64,000 nt of DNA, taken from contig JBBBWG010001892.1 of assembly GCA_037176905.1 (NCBI GenBank), positions 27,826 to 91,825 of the forward strand, written 5' to 3'. This stretch comes from Azolla pinnata. Taxonomy: Eukaryota > Streptophyta > Polypodiopsida > Salviniales > Salviniaceae. Positions within the stretch are counted from its first letter, which is position 1. The number at the start of each line of letters is the position of its first letter. Shown in pieces: positions 10,079-24,222 of the stretch. A program made the translations under genes and the position numbers. The notes beneath the pieces were generated by a model that was given only the letters and a program-made list of their open reading frames with translations, had not been told where the DNA came from and made no database searches.

Positions 10079-11775
10079 TCCCTCTGATACACAACAATCA
10101 AAGGTGAATCTTGTACAGCATGCTGGCATTCGATGATACAAGAGCAAATCCTGCTGAACTCCGATATGGCAGGCAAGCATTGACAATGCAAGCCAGTAGC
10201 ATCCGAGGAGATATGATGCCATGCAGTTTCAGGTATGGACCTTCTATGTATAAACAAGAAAACAAAGTGGGTAGTGTTGGGCTCGATCGAGGCTGGCTAT
10301 GGAATGCAAAGTGTGTATCAGTTCACCATTTCTGCCACAGTCTTCTTCCTTGTCTTCCAGAATAACCCAAATGGAAGGAGCAGCGAGCTTTGGCACAAGT
10401 ATCCTCTTGCATTCGACTGATTCAGCCTACACATCAATCCTGCTTCTTTCTCCTATTTTACCGTCTTCATCCTTGCTCAGAAAAACGGGCATGATTCTTC
10501 TTTTCATGCTCAGCTGGTAATCGAAAATCACGGGCTTTTCAACGATGACATAATTAACACTTGTATAATTACAGCTTCGAATCGAATCACGGCTTAGGGT
10601 TTAGGAATATATAAGCAATGGAATTCATAAACCCTGAACCAGTTACTTTCTCAAAACGTCCTTCCTCACCTCCAAATCTGTGTAATTTGGTTTCCTTTAG
10701 CTAAAAACCATAATTTAAGTACTGGATGATCCTTGATGCATGCTCTTCATATGCATGGAAACACGATAGCACCTGATGATCCTTGATGCTCTTCGTCATT
10801 CACCTCGTGTTCTATTTGTTGATCGCATACGAAGATGCTCTTCGTCCTTAATCTCCGTTCATCTCATCTCCGGAATCAGCATCTCATTTCATGTGATCGT
10901 GACAGTTTGATCAATGATAATACAATGGTTCTTCCTCTAATATAGTGATGATCGATTTATGCTCTGACGCATGATCACCATTTGCATTTCACACAAAGCA
11001 TGTCGTATGGCGGCTCTGGAGTTTCTGAAAACATATTATAGAAATTGGGAGACAGACCCATCATTTATTAAAATGGATTTGCAAGGTCACCAAGATGCGT
11101 GTTGAGTGTACTTTGTTCATTCATATCCAGCTTCACAGTTGTGAAGGGAGTCTTGAATATATTGTTGCAGTTAAGGAAATCCCAACCGTTCCAAATAACT
11201 GTCAAGCTCCATGCCCACAACTATTATCATCATTGTTTTGAACTAGTCCACAACTGTTTATAAAAGGAAAACAGCAAAAAAGACTCTGTAACTCACACAG
11301 GGCAACGTTACAAGAGAAAATATTTGATTCACTTTAAGATGATGAATTGATCAATTAGAACAATTTGTTAAATTAATGAAAGCTTGAAACAACGTAAAAT
11401 GATAGACTCTGCTGACTAATGTTTGGTAGGCAGCAGTTTCACATTCCTTGAAAGTACCATCACCAAAGATAAATGGCATGGGAAGATTATGCCAAAGTAG
11501 ATCAAACCAATGGATCAGATGATGCTTGAAGGAATCTAACAATGGAGAAGTCTGCTTGATGGAGAAAAAAAAACATCTCCGCTTCAATTCAAGCGAAGAG
11601 CAGTGATTGCCACAACTAAAATAAGCCTCCACATACTGTAATATACATATGCATGCAAATGCAACACCAAAATTGCCAGTTTCCCTGAGCTCTAACAAGA
11701 ACATGACTGCAGCTTCTCATGCCTCTGCTGTAAGATACAGTTCAGTAATTCAGTTTCTATTACTGAAGTTGGAAG
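10079..11775. other. Convergent intergenic region, no gene seen
   Basis: This is the tail-to-tail space between the coiled-coil gene (+) and HIT4 (-). It must hold both 3' UTRs. Base composition falls to AT-rich, and the open frames are short and without splice-compatible coding signal. Confidence 0.6.
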
Positions 11776-14700
11776 TCAGAGCACTTCATTCGCCTTGCCA
11801 TAATATCTGTTTATAAACGGGCTCTGTCAATTCAAGAATCAACACACATCGCTTGTTAGAAAGTGATCATCCAACACTACTTCAACAAGCTGACAGTGTA
11901 ATATATAAGCCTAAAGAATTACAATCACGTGACAACAGAATTAGTTGATGGTAGCTTCCGATCTTTTGCTCGGAAAGATATATAGACTACAACAATTGAT
12001 GCCTATGAATGAACATTAGGATACAATTTTCACAGATTATACATAGATGCCATGATCTATAGTTCCTTGTGTCAGGTAAGCATATTTCTATCAGGTTCTT
12101 AGTTCTAATCAGCTTTATACCCAGCTCCTCAACTCAATGGGCATTCAGGCAACAGCAAAAGATACTTAAATGAGGTGCAACGAGGCATTGCTTGGTATCA
12201 TCAGGAACATATCCCAGCCTGAGGACGCACATGTATCATTGCTAAGTTGGAGATATATCAACTTGAAGGAACCCAAAACTAGACTGATAAAGTTAACAAA
12301 CTAATCCCAGGTGTATCCTATTTTCAGGCCCAAAAAAAGTACGTGACTTTCTTGACATATTAGAGCTACTTATCTATGTTCTTTCACCGTTGTCATACAC
12401 CATCATAAAATGAAACGTGCATGGTTGGCCATTCGTACTAACATTTGAAAAACAAGACACCCTTCTACATACTGAGGCATCTGATGAAAACAGCATGACT
12501 TCAAGGTAAGATGTGTTTCCCAGACCTTTAATGCAGAGATGTCCGGGGTACGTGGACTGGGTTGGGGATAAAATTTGTAAAACCGAATGCTTTCATAGAA
12601 TTCTCTTGTTTCTGCACTCATCTCTTCAATTTTTCTTTTTCTCTCAGCTTTGGCCTGCAATGGAAACAGGGCAAGACAGCTATTCTTTAGACATGCACCT
12701 CCCATCGTTGTGTCAGAGACAGCTGCAAACCCATGAAACCTTACCTCCCGCTGTTGCTTTCTCTCTGCTGAGACTTGTTTCTTTATGAACTCCTGTAAAC
12801 ATAGAAAACCATAGTTAGAGATTTAGAAGAAACAACAGTAACTTTCACTTAGAAATGTGGATGCACACCTTGAAACCCCCCACTTCAGCTTCTGTTATGA
12901 TTTCTTCTTTCACATAGCTTTCCACAAATTCCTGAAAAAACATGAGTTAGGTGCTGCTTTGAATGAAATCTCACCAGTAAATTGTCAATGATGATATGTT
13001 ACCTCAAGCTCATCCATTTCCCAGTCGAACTCTCCCACTATCTGTACACAAAACGCACAGTTTTTGAAATAAGAGCTTTTGCAATTATAAATAATGTCCA
13101 CATTATGAACTTATCAAGCTTCTCAACATATCTGGTCTTTTACCGGAGGTTTCCCGTCATCAAAAGGATACATAATGGAAACAGAAGTGTCAGGTTCCAC
13201 TTCCTCTTCTTTAAACGGATTATAGAAATCTGTAGAATTGACAGTGAAACACCGATACTCAGATGCAAAAACATCCTAGCAAACTGAAGTAAACTATGAA
13301 ACATACCTCATGATCGAACAATGTGTTAAAATAAGGTATGAAAACTCACAAGGTAAACAGTACTCGTACTTTTTCAATCTCTCTTCCTTAAGATTCCTCA
13401 ATGCAACCCTAAATCAGAAAAGAAACAACACAATGAAACTAACAGATGATAGGAAAACAGGTCGTAATATTCGGTAATAGATTTGGGTGAGTACCTTCGT
13501 TGTATACATTTCAGAGTGAAAACTTGAGCTTTGTACCTCTCTACAGAAACATAGCTGTAAGATGGCAAAATTACAATGAATCACTTCTTTGATAAAAGAA
13601 AAGCCAAAGGAATAGAATTTAATCCTTCCACATAGGCTTACTCCATATTCTTTGGTATGTATGGGACCCAGTCCATTTTCATTTCCTTCATTGAGACAAC
13701 ACTCTCAGCCTCCATTTGAACAGACTTTATTCCAATTTTATCAGATGGAGGTTGGGTAGCAAGAACCTGCGACATATCAATTCATGCTAAGCCTAGTATT
13801 CATAATTCAAACCATGCAAAGTTCAGAAAGTTAATACTACGACTAGAAGTATACCGCAACTACAGCTGGAATGTGTATGACCTTCGATACGTCTCCATAG
13901 GAGATAAATTGAGCTGCAGAAGCAGGATCAGGAGTTAATGTCGCGCATTAGCTCTTTTAATCAATCTTTGTAAGTAATTCAGCTTTTAGCATCCACTTCA
14001 GGAGTTAATGGTTCAGAAAAGGAAAATGAAACGTTAAAAACAATCAAACTCGCAAGTATAAACCACAGAACAAGATTAACTTTACAAAATATTGTTGAAT
14101 AAAGATGCCCTCGGAAATCGTAGTTCCTAACCCCATGCAGAAATCATAGTTCCATATCATGCAAACGTGAACTGTAAAACCGTACTTTTTCCAGTGAGCG
14201 AATAAACTTAGTTGGGCCTACTTACGTTCTGTGCATCCGAATAGAAATACTTTTCGTCCATTCAATAATCCACCTTGCTCAAACGCCTTCTGCTTTCAGT
14301 GACAATCAAAAGAATGAATACAACATGAATTAAGCATGTAGAATAATTAAACAAACGTTCTAATTTTCTTCTGGCTGTCTGACAACCAAATGCATAAACT
14401 AACCTCTAAATGGGAAAAGTCCCAATCAATATCATAAACTTTATCATACTGATCCCACTGCAGTGCAGACAGATAAAAGAATTTGTTAGACATAAGAGGT
14501 GAATCATTTAGCCACGACAGACACGATCTGTTGACTCTAACTAAATCATCTCAAACAGTCAAATGTCTAAAACTCGGTAAAGAAAATACATTCTTAAACA
14601 TACCTCCGTTCCTACTGGAAACGCTTCCTTCCATAGATCTTGCTGAAAAGAAAAACAACGACAAAATTTTTCGATCTTTCCGTTTACATAAAAACATCGG

Positions 14701-15478
14701 CAGAGATAGACACATTCTGCTTTATATCTGGCATTCATGATTGTTATTCTGCTTTCCTATACTATGTAGTAATCTCACTTCTGGTTACATTTTGTATATT
14801 TCTGTACATAGCTTTACTACGTCCTGTAGCTAATCTCTGACACAATTACACACCAATTGATTAAGCTCGGCAACTTTGATCCCATACTACGCTCACATAC
14901 TTACATATAGATATTCGTCTAACACGTCTAAGAGATACTTGAGCTAAGTATGTCACATCGTTAGCTCTCGTGTTTCTAATTTGGCCTTTCAAAGAGTTTT
15001 TTTCTATCTGCTTTCATTTCTCTTCGACCTTCGGGCTTAAGTTTCGATCTACTTCTGCTCATACCTAGCATTTGCAGGTATCAGATGATAGCAGATGTGC
15101 AGAAATCTCTCTCTAATCCCTCTACTATCTGACAGCAAAAGAGACATTGGGATCATTACTTACGTATGGCCTGGGAGAGGAAGGAGCGTCTTCTTCTGAG
15201 TAGAATCGCTTGTGAGACGGAGGCACGGAAATCTTTGGAGGAACGGGAACGGGGAGGGGATCGGCGGCGAGCTGTTCTGCGTCCAGTTTCGAAGCTTCTA
15301 ATTTTGCTGCGATGGAAAGGGCAGCAGAAGAGGCCGCCGCCGCAGCAGCAGCAGCAGCTGCTGCAGAAGAAGAAGAAACCGAAGAGGAAGAAGAGGAAGA
15401 AGAGGAAGGAGGAGAAGAGGAGGTGTGTTTGGAAGCCTTGAGAGCAGCAGCGGACTGTTTGGAAGCTTTGCGAGCCAT
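11776..15478 (-). CDS. HIT4: HEAT INTOLERANT 4 (HIT4) homologue, 395 aa, 14 exons
   Basis: Minus-strand exons: 15164-15478, 14604-14642, 14404-14457, 14226-14289, 13855-13913, 13642-13766, 13495-13554, 13350-13408, 13144-13229, 13003-13041, 12869-12931, 12745-12792, 12526-12654, 11776-11823; all phases fit. The N-terminal 100 residues are a Ser/Ala/Pro/Lys-rich tail with long Ser and Ala runs. The rest follows Arabidopsis HIT4 (At5g10010) as I remember it: DLWKEAFPVGTEWDQY, KVFLFGCTEPQ, MKMDWVPYIP, KKYEYCLPYFYNPF, GEFDWEMDELEEFV, FYKFYPQPSPRTPD and the closing SPFINRYYGKANEVL. The final 16-codon exon lies about 700 bp from its neighbour and was found from this terminus. In Arabidopsis HIT4 is a nuclear chromocentre protein needed for heat-induced chromatin decondensation and release of silencing. 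The same role here is inference from homology. Confidence 0.93.
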
Positions 15479-15484
15479 AGCTAC

Positions 15485-15548
15485 GAACGAGAAGAAAACG
15501 AAGAAGAAGACGAAGACGAAGACGAAGACGAAGACGAAGAAGAAGAAT
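15485..15548 (-). repeat. GAAGAC/GAAGAA array in the HIT4 leader
   Basis: A purine-rich triplet/hexanucleotide run (plus-strand view) lies within 10-70 bp upstream of the HIT4 start codon, so it is pyrimidine-rich in the transcript. It is probably part of the 5' UTR. Confidence 0.75.
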
Positions 15549-17213
15549 TTTCCCGCTTAAGATTTAAGCTATCGATTTTTGTTTTTTTTTTTTTAAATTA
15601 TTCCGTTCTTAAAATTAAAAAAAGACTGCGTTTTGCGTTTCTAGGTTTTTTTTGCGTTTTGGGAGCTTAACTCGGATTTTTGTGTCCTGTGACTAAAGTT
15701 AGTTAGTTTTAGTTACTCACTTGGGTGGGTTAGTTGGTTTAGTTCTGCTTGTTTTAAGTCGCCTTCAACCACTCTTGGCTACGTGGATAGCTGAAGCTCT
15801 GATTAGTTACTGTTGTATTCTTCGATCGATTCCGCTCCCGCATTTTTTTTTTTGTGCTTTGTGAGTTGATGGAAAGAGAAGCAACGCTCGCTCGATTCGC
15901 TGCAGATCAATACAACGGCTGTGACGGCTGAGATCGGGCGAGTTGATGCCTTAGACCAAGTCATGATGCAAACAAACCGATTCATCGCACTCGTCGATAA
16001 TGTTGCTGCAAAATGTCTATGCTTACTCGATTAAGCCTGAGGAAGAATTGTTTGAATTGTCAATTTCTTGGCACGTTGAGGTCAAACTGAAATCTAGTCA
16101 CCGGCTGAATTGCTTTGATAAAGACAATATAGGTAGAGGTACCTTCAGATCTAGGTTCAGTGAAATAGTCACCCATATACTTATGCAAAATGGTGTATTA
16201 AAGAGGACGAATCAAACAATCCCAATACCCCAACATAATAACGAGCCAGATTGAAACATGTATTTTAGACGTAGTCAATGCAAACAAATGCATCCATGAT
16301 CAACCTCTTACCCTCGAAGCTTTTGAAGTTATAGGTGTTGCAAGCATGAGAGATGACATTTTAAGGTGCAGTGGGTGTTTTTTATGTCAAAGGAGAAATT
16401 AAAAATAGTTGGTTCTCTGAGTGGGAAAATGCAGCTTTCATGAACACTGCCGATTGCAGCAAAAGAAGATGATTCGAATAGTTTTTAATGAAGATGCAGC
16501 GTGTTCATTTCACGTACAACCAAAAGCCTGGAAGACAATTGGATTCAACAACTTTCTAGATGCATGACAGTTCAAGCGTCCACTCAGAGCTTGCGGACAC
16601 ATGACCATCTCTCTAGACAGTGAGCATGCATTCCTACCAACTACTTCGAATATGGATCAATTAACCAAGAGACAAACACCGCATCATTCCTTCATATCAA
16701 TACCAATTGGCTCAGTATTGTCAAGCACACTAAGAGACCCATTAAATGGAGCACAAGACAGGAAGCATCTGTTTGCCGATGTGAGTCGGGGCTCCTTACG
16801 AAAGAGTTTTGAGCAAAGTTCAAGAGCACATCGACTACGATGAGTAAGTAAATTGGCACCGGTTGACAGATTTGCATCCCAAGATTGATCTGCTACATCG
16901 ACAAACCAATCGCGTTATCTCTCTAATCCCAAATGGTTCCCTCCTACTACCCAACAAGATGCTGATCCAACACCTGATGCTTCCACACAAGCTAAACTAT
17001 TTGAAATAGCTGTGACACAGAACCTTGAGCTCGAAAAGATGAACAACACGTCTAGACCAACGCTGTCCCACAGTTTTGAACAGAAAGATTACAAAACATA
17101 TCGACCGATAACAACGCCTTCATGGGAACCACTGATATTGTACCGGAAGTTTCGATCACCAGATGTACAATCTGGCAGACTACTCAATCTGGCAGACTAC
17201 TCATGGATGTGTT
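15549..17213. other. Intergenic; unassigned open stretch at its right end
   Basis: No recognised gene. The left 300 bp is presumably the HIT4 promoter. From 16889 to 17236 the plus strand stays open for about 115 codons without an ATG at its start (peptide pieces such as PTPDASTQAKLFEIAVTQN). It has no splice-consistent partner, so it may be a decayed coding fragment. A 17-bp unit CAATCTGGCAGACTACT is repeated in tandem at about 17168-17203. Confidence 0.5.
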
Positions 17214-17332
17214 TATGCATACACATACCCACATGAATGGATACGTACATATAGGGATACGTATATGCACACACATACGTATACACGTATTCAAACATGT
17301 ATACATACGTATTCGTATACGGGCATCATACC
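17214..17332 (+). repeat. CATACA/ATACGT-rich simple array before PDE318
   Basis: Degenerate alternating purine-pyrimidine repeats built from CATACA and GTATACGT steps end about 35 bp before the PDE318 start codon. They are probably in the leader or core promoter. Confidence 0.75.
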
Positions 17333-17368
17333 AGGTTTCGGAGGACTGGATTCGAGGAAGCTGTCGCC

Positions 17369-20300
17369 ATGGCAGCTGCAGCTGCTTCCTACTCCCTCGC
17401 TGCTCACTGCCATCGCACAACGTCCGCGACCAACCTCGACAAGCTCTTCCGATGGTCCCTCCTCACTGTCTCCTCTCGCAGCTCCATGAAACTCCTCCAT
17501 TCCGCTGCAGTAGCAGGCGACAGGAGCTGCAGCGGCAAGCACCCTCTCCTCCGGAACGTGGTCGCTCTCGTACCTACGGTCAACCATACGGCAGACAGAA
17601 TGCGGAGGTTTTCCGCAGCAGCCGTCGCCATCGCGACGACCGGGAATAGCACAGAAGCCTCGCATTCTCCATCGCCACAAGTCATGGTTCCGTCTGTCCA
17701 GGTTTATCATCATCCTTTCCTACTATTTCCTTTGGTGACTTTTCTGGCAGACAAACAGGAGCCTATTTATGCTATTTTTTGCTAAATATATCCAAGTATT
17801 TCGTTTCTGATGTATTCGCTGATTTTATTTGTGAATATTGGAACTCCCATTCTGATCAAGCATCCCATGACGTCAACGCACAGATTTTTGAGGAATTTGA
17901 CGGAATTTGTAATATCTTGAGCTTTCTGTCATCGAATCCTTAATCAAACATCATAGGAAACTGTGGGAAACATAGGCGATTCAAACTTGATTTCATGCAC
18001 ATCCGAAATGAAGTACAATTGCTTTAGCGATGATGTCGATCATTTGTTGGCATATGCTGACTGTCGATTTCTTTGCATCCGGAATTACATGATTTAATTC
18101 TTGAAATGAAAGGACCCGACGAAAATGCCAACAAAAGAACTTGGTGCGTTCCAACACTTGCCCATGGTGATGTGCGCAAATGACCTTTTGCCATCTGCAA
18201 TAAAGAAGGCTAAGAATGTTGGACCCACAAAAGGTAGCTCTTTAAGTTATGTTTTCCTATGCCAGTTGTATTGAATTGCATTTTAAGTACTTACATGCCT
18301 GAATGTTTATGTACTGTGATTGATGTATGTAATTTGTAGAAATCGATGGATTTGAGATTTTCTGATGAATCATGTCACAGGAATATCAAATATTGCTAAG
18401 CGTGAAAGAAACAAAGGTGCTAAGCAACTTGATGCTTTAACCAAGGCAAGAAGAGTTATAGCTTCACATTTGAAACGATTTGCATTTTTAAAAGGTCTCA
18501 ATATCATATGCCCATGATACACGGTCAAGCTAAAGTTTTATCTGTTCTTGGAATTATATGCTCTGTTTGCAACCAGTTTGTATAATTTGTCTAATATATG
18601 TAAGTTCTTAGAAATTTCTGTGATGTTTCTTCTGTTTCACGAGGTAAACGTTTGAATCATTAAGGTGTTGATTATTATGGTGTTTTACTTTTTTAATGCT
18701 GGCATTTGCTCTTTTTCTTTGGCAGGAACTTGCAGTACCATTGAGGATGTATATTGATAATTTCCCACGGAAACATCAACTTCACGCATATGAATATGCT
18801 CTTATTGATTTAACATTCGGAACCGGAAAGTATGAAGAGGTAAAGCATGTTTGAGCGATAGACACTGTTTAAAGAAAATCAAATTTGTATTGATTAGATC
18901 ACATATCAGGAAATTATAAATATCCATGTGCCTTTTGATTGGCTTCAGGTCTTGGAAAATGTAAATAATTTTCGAAAGAAGATCCTTGATGTTGGAAAAA
19001 ATTATGCTTCTTTATGTGCCAAGGTATGCAGTTTTTAAATGAAGAGAGATAAGACTTTCCTAATATTTTCTTTTGGTTAAGGTTCAGGCATTACCAGCTG
19101 CAAATATGCATGTAAAGAGTAAATATTATATGTTTGATGTTTTTGACCAGTGGTTTTGGTGAGAGCTCTATGGGTCCAAACATTACCAAATGGCAGGGTG
19201 TTTCTTGGACTGTAAAGGCTACCAGATTGGCTTGGAGTCATCATTGCACAACTTATCTTTAGGATGGGCTGTCAGTCATTGTTCTCCAGTTCAGTTTTAG
19301 TAGCTGCATTTGATTGGTGTTAGGGTGACATCTAACTCTACCCCCGACCTATAATATGAGCTCATAATCATCATATTATTGAGCAGTAAATGGGCTAGCT
19401 GTTTTCTTGTTAGACAGCAGCTTGGATCGCATCAGCGTGTGCAACACCATATATAGGCAATTGAAGAATAGTGAAACCTGCTTGAAATTCATACTGAAAG
19501 TTGGAGATCCTATTTGGAGGATCCTATGATGTTTTCACTATCAGTGGGGGTTGATACACCGGACCTCTTTTATAGTAGTTTGTACACAGCAGGCACCCAT
19601 CCTGCTGTTAGTGACGTAATAGTTTTAGTTCGTCTGGAAAGAAAGAGGCAATAAATAGTACATCTCCTGAAGTCCAATATCTACTAGTAAATCTGGAATT
19701 AGGTGTTTGAAACTATGCACAGGTCATATAACAATATTTCAAATGGATGCTCCAATATTAGTGATATTGTGTTTTAGGGGTTGCCAAATCGGTTAATTCC
19801 ATCAAAGGCATTTGTTAATATTCGTATTAAAGATAGGATGTCAAGTTGCTACTCAAGTGCGGGATAATGATAGTACAGTAACTGGCTAGATGGATCCATT
19901 CCATCAAAAACTGTTTTAATCTGTGGGCAATTGACTATTATCTGGGAGTATTGACTTAGAATGTAGTACTGCTTTGTATTTTATCCTTTAGAATTTGCAC
20001 TGTAATCTTCTGATCAGAAATGGGAAGAAAATATTTATCCCTCTATTCATTTCCTGTCTTTAAATCATATTTAGAAGTCGTATAATGCATATCAAACCTG
20101 TTCAAAATGTTTTTGTGAAGTACAAGGCTATCTTGTTAATGTCCGATCTTCTGTAGAGTATGTGAAGCTTTTTTTCACTTTGTACTAGTATTATATTAAA
20201 TGACGGTAACCGCCTTTCTTCTTACAGACAACATCTAAACGTGATGCTGAAGCAATTGTAAAAGAGGTTAGTTGGTGGACGGAAAAGCCATGATGGAGTT

Positions 20301-23007
20301 TGTCTAATCTCAGAGTAGTAATGTTTATAAACTTTTAGGGATTTTCCAAACTAGAAGAGCATTTTCAGAAAAATGGAGCTACACTTGATGAGCTTGTTAG
20401 TATTGCCAAAGTAAGTCCTCAATGTTACTAGTGAAAACCAGTATTTTAAATACATTGTTGAATTTTATTGTTGTGTCCAGAAAGAATCGGCAATATATTA
20501 CATGTGTGGCTGAATTTAAATGTTTATGATGGTTTACTTTCAGACACTAAGAGCTATGCCAGTTTTCAATCTCAATATTCCAACATTGTGCATGGTGGGA
20601 GCCCCAAATGTTGGGAAAAGCTCTTTGGTACGAGTTCTATCAACTGGAAAGCCAGAGGTGTGTTATAATATAGCTGATGCATATTTTAGAGTTAAATAAT
20701 ATTTTATTGTGCAACGAGTCATACTATACGAGCATTTTCATTTATGGACAGGTTTGCAATTATCCATTTACCACAAGAGGCATTTCAATGGGGCATATCT
20801 TTGCCAACATGGATGTTTATCAGGTCCTTCATTGCCATCCATATTTTTTGCAATGTTAAAAGGAACAGAAAAACTAGATCAATATGCATTTGAAGGCACC
20901 TTCGTTTACATTTTACAGGTGACAGATACTCCTGGTTTGCTTAGACGGCCTGATGGTATGATCATGTACGTGTTCCATAGAAGCAGGAATGTATTATGCA
21001 TGATGTAAAACTAATCAGGCATTTGTTTCAATGCTAGATGAGAGAAACAACATGGAGAAACTGACTTTAGCTGCTTTGTCCTACCTTCCAACTGCCATAG
21101 TTTATGTGCATGACCTCACTGGTGAATGTGGAGTTACAGTTGCTGATCAGGTATCATCTTGAGTAGTGCATTACAGTTCCTGGATTATGCTGAATGAATT
21201 GTTTAATTCGACTGTCTTCATTTCTTTATTATCTGATGCCTGCTGTATTTGTCTTCGTACCCCTTGTAGTTTATAATCTCACATTGTAATTGGAGGTGAC
21301 AAAGCATCTTTTATGCAAGTCAAGTGTACATCTGCATTGATGGCATAATTCTACAAGTACCATAAGTGGAAATCAATTGATACATTATCTCGCCAAGCAT
21401 CCTCTATGAACACCTTTTCCATGATTGGGTGGGAAGTGTGCTTGCGTATTGTTCCATTGAGCAGATGGGATTTCGGATTGTTCCATGGTGGCTAGTCTGA
21501 TGTAGAGTTCTAGATTGGCTTGGAGAAGCTCATAAAGTAATGATTTTTTATGTCAAGGTGAATCTATATTTGGAGAGGCTCATGAAATTTCCAAGCAATC
21601 TTTACATTATCTGGCGACCAATTTTACAAAGAAAGAAAGAAATTTTATATTGTATTCTAAAGACTGAAATGGCCAATGAGTCCACTTAAACGATCACATT
21701 TTGAAAGATCCATCCCTATAGAAGATAATAAATAATTTGTAAAACTTCCTTGTTTAGCTAAGCACCTGAACACTGGCTGATCTCAGATAGTTTGAAACTT
21801 ATGCAGGAGACATACCAGTCTAAATGGTTCTGAGAGTTTGTATTTCAGCAATGTTTGGCAGATTAAAGTTGGTAGATAGGCTGCATGATAATGCCACAGT
21901 TTTGCTAGGCTGCATGATAATGCCACAGTTTGATGGTCCAATTAAATTTTGTTTAGCCAAGGAGACTGAAAAGGTGAAGGAGACTTTGTTTAGCCAAGGA
22001 GACTAAAAACTCAATTAAAAAGCTCACGACAATACTCTCCATAGGGAGATCATTGAGCAATAAAGAAAACATCGTACTTTCTACTGTTTATTTAAAAGGT
22101 TGCACACAGAGCTGTTGGGCATCTGGTGTCCTAGAAAACCACAAAGGGTTTAAAATGGAATGGGGAGGAAACGAAAAGAAACCTAAATATTTGATTTGAT
22201 TTAAATGGTCAATTTTTCCACAGTTTAAAGAAAACCTGCACAACGAAAACCTCTTTGGGTTCAAATCCGTGTGAAAATCATCAAATCAAGAATCAGTAAA
22301 CTAGGTGCCACTAATCGCCTTATAAATTCTAAGCTGACATCCACTCTGATGTTTGTGCTGTATGAATATTAGTGGGTTGGGCATATATTATCATTTTTCT
22401 CGGTGAAAATGTCTAATAAAACATTTGCAAATGTTTTGTAGTTTCTATTGTACCAAGAAATAAATGAAAAGTTTCAAGGACAGCCATGGCTAAATGTTGT
22501 GTCCAAAGCCGACCTGCTACCTCAGAATCCAAGACCGTTTAAAGATCTGATGCCTTCAGATTCAGTGGAATACTACAAAACCTTTGGACCAGAAGGTTCA
22601 CTGCATGTCTCTGTACAGACCGGTTTGGGTGTTTCTCAGGTATTATATCTTGAAAAGATTTCTTGTTTGGAAAACAAAAACTAGTGTCTTGGATGCAATG
22701 CATTTAAACAGATCAAGTTCTGCCCTTATGCTTTCATTAGCACTCTAGGGATGGCTGCTGTCCATGAATTGATTGATGCATTATAATCTCTGGATGATGG
22801 TAGTGGTAGAACTGATTTCATTGATGATAACAATCTGTGATGTTATTTTTTTATTATAGTTTGAGGTGTGTTACCATTGTTTCATGTACTGGGTTGTAGC
22901 TGAAGGAAAGGGTGCTTTCTCTCCTCACCAAAAACTTCCCAGCAAAGCAGAGTTCGTCTACAGATGGTTCAATGTTAAATGAGAACAAGCAACTTGAAAT
23001 TCCTTGA
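17369..23007 (+). CDS. PDE318: Plastid NOG1-like GTPase (PDE318 homologue), 486 aa, 13 exons
   Basis: Exons: 17369-17701, 18113-18233, 18381-18445, 18726-18839, 18949-19023, 20228-20266, 20339-20410, 20544-20657, 20752-20823, 20919-20955, 21038-21150, 22442-22639, 22900-23007; frame unbroken. Residues 1 to about 110 are a Ser/Ala/Arg-rich transit peptide, all in exon 1. Then come the NOG1 N-terminal helices (PLRMYIDNFPRKHQLHAYE) and a G domain: G1 GAPNVGKSS (about 292-300), G2 region YPFTTRGI, G3 DTPG (338-341), G4 SKAD (406-409). It resembles Arabidopsis PIGMENT DEFECTIVE 318 (At1g80770), a chloroplast relative of the ribosome-assembly GTPase NOG1, so a role in plastid ribosome biogenesis is likely. 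Intron 3 starts with GC (AAG/GCAAGA). Exon 1 is homologous to exon 1 of the next gene, EDD1. A possible AATAAA poly(A) signal lies at 23240-23245. Confidence 0.9.
21881..21932 (+). repeat. Short tandem duplication in PDE318 intron 11
   Basis: The stretch GGCTGCATGATAATGCCACA with its following TTT occurs twice in a row within the 1.3-kb intron. It is a simple local duplication with no coding meaning. Confidence 0.8.
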
Positions 23008-24222
23008 CATGACAGATAAGATTCTGGCATAGGCGTGCATCTGCTTTAGTATGGATCCCATAACAAGGTAAAGGCAATGTTATGGGGGTTCTATTGGTGG
23101 TAGGTACCTCTGGATTCGAACCTTCCCAATGCTTGCAGATCTGAAGAAGTTTTGATATCATCGATTTTCTTGGAAAGTTACCGAGATGGTTGAAGTATTC
23201 AATCAGCGTGAAAGGTACAACATCGCGGCTTGATTTGTAAATAAAGTAGCTAGCCAGAGATCACAATGGAATTTGCTTAAAAGCTGGACAAGACTTGTCG
23301 CTTGATAAAACCACGACTGAAGGCACAAGCATGCCCACATCATACATAGATTGGAATCACTCTCTTAAGAACTGATTGTTGTCATGTTCATGTGTCGAAT
23401 GTTGACATGTACTACTACTCACTGTTAGCAATGAATGAGAGTTTTTCTGCATGTCTTGTATTTGTGTAGGCCTTCCCATAGCTGTGTGGACATTGAAAAT
23501 ACTGAGAAAAAAAAACTCCAAGTTCAGTTCTTTCCACAATGTTTGTGGCATTGATCCCTAGACAGTTAACTGCATTGGTGCTGGTAGTCTTAATTTAAAG
23601 AGTTTCAAGGTCGCATGGCACTCACGTCTAACATGGTCTTTTGTGGTATGTTCGGAATTGGGAATTGCTTCTTGCTATTCCATGATAGTGCAATTCGTAA
23701 CTTCTTGCTACTCGCTCCACTTTGGAGTAAGAAGAAAACTTGTGAATGTCGATGCATCAAGGCATCGAAGGAAAATAACGAGAGGATTGGAGGAGATGAT
23801 AAGATAAAAGCTTCTGAGCCCAATGTGTGTTACCTGATCATTAATCCATCGATCTAAACAACTTTTGATCCAACCGCAGAAGTCTTCAGACCGCATTGTT
23901 GATGATGCCCCACGATCATTTGTACGATACAAATACGAAGAGATTATCGCGACACTAGAGGAGTGGCAACTTGGAATGCAGTCGATCCAAACCTCATCGA
24001 TCAGATTGTAGACCAACACTTGGGATCTCTTCGCACTATCGATCAGACCGCAGACCAACACGTGGGATCTCTTCACACTCTCGATCAGCCACCAAGCCCC
24101 TCCTGTGATACTTGCATGCGAATGGGGGTTTTCAGACGGTGATAAGTCGAAGTACAAGGCTCGTCGAAAGATTTAAGCAGCAACAAGGAGTCAATTTTAG
24201 CGTCATTCTCCCTCCCTCCCTC
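23008..24222. other. Intergenic between PDE318 and EDD1
   Basis: It contains the PDE318 3' UTR and the upstream region of EDD1. Apart from the SINE-like fragment no gene is supported; the open frames around 23.6-24.15 kb lack family features. Confidence 0.55.
23030..23130 (-). repeat. Possible tRNA-derived SINE fragment
   Basis: The minus strand carries an exact RNA polymerase III B-box, GGTTCGAATCC (23112-23122). The adjoining segment on the plus strand, TTGGTGGTAGGTACCTCTGG (23094-23113), resembles a segment inside the SINE-like element at 37.7 kb. No clear A box or target-site duplication was found. Confidence 0.3.
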
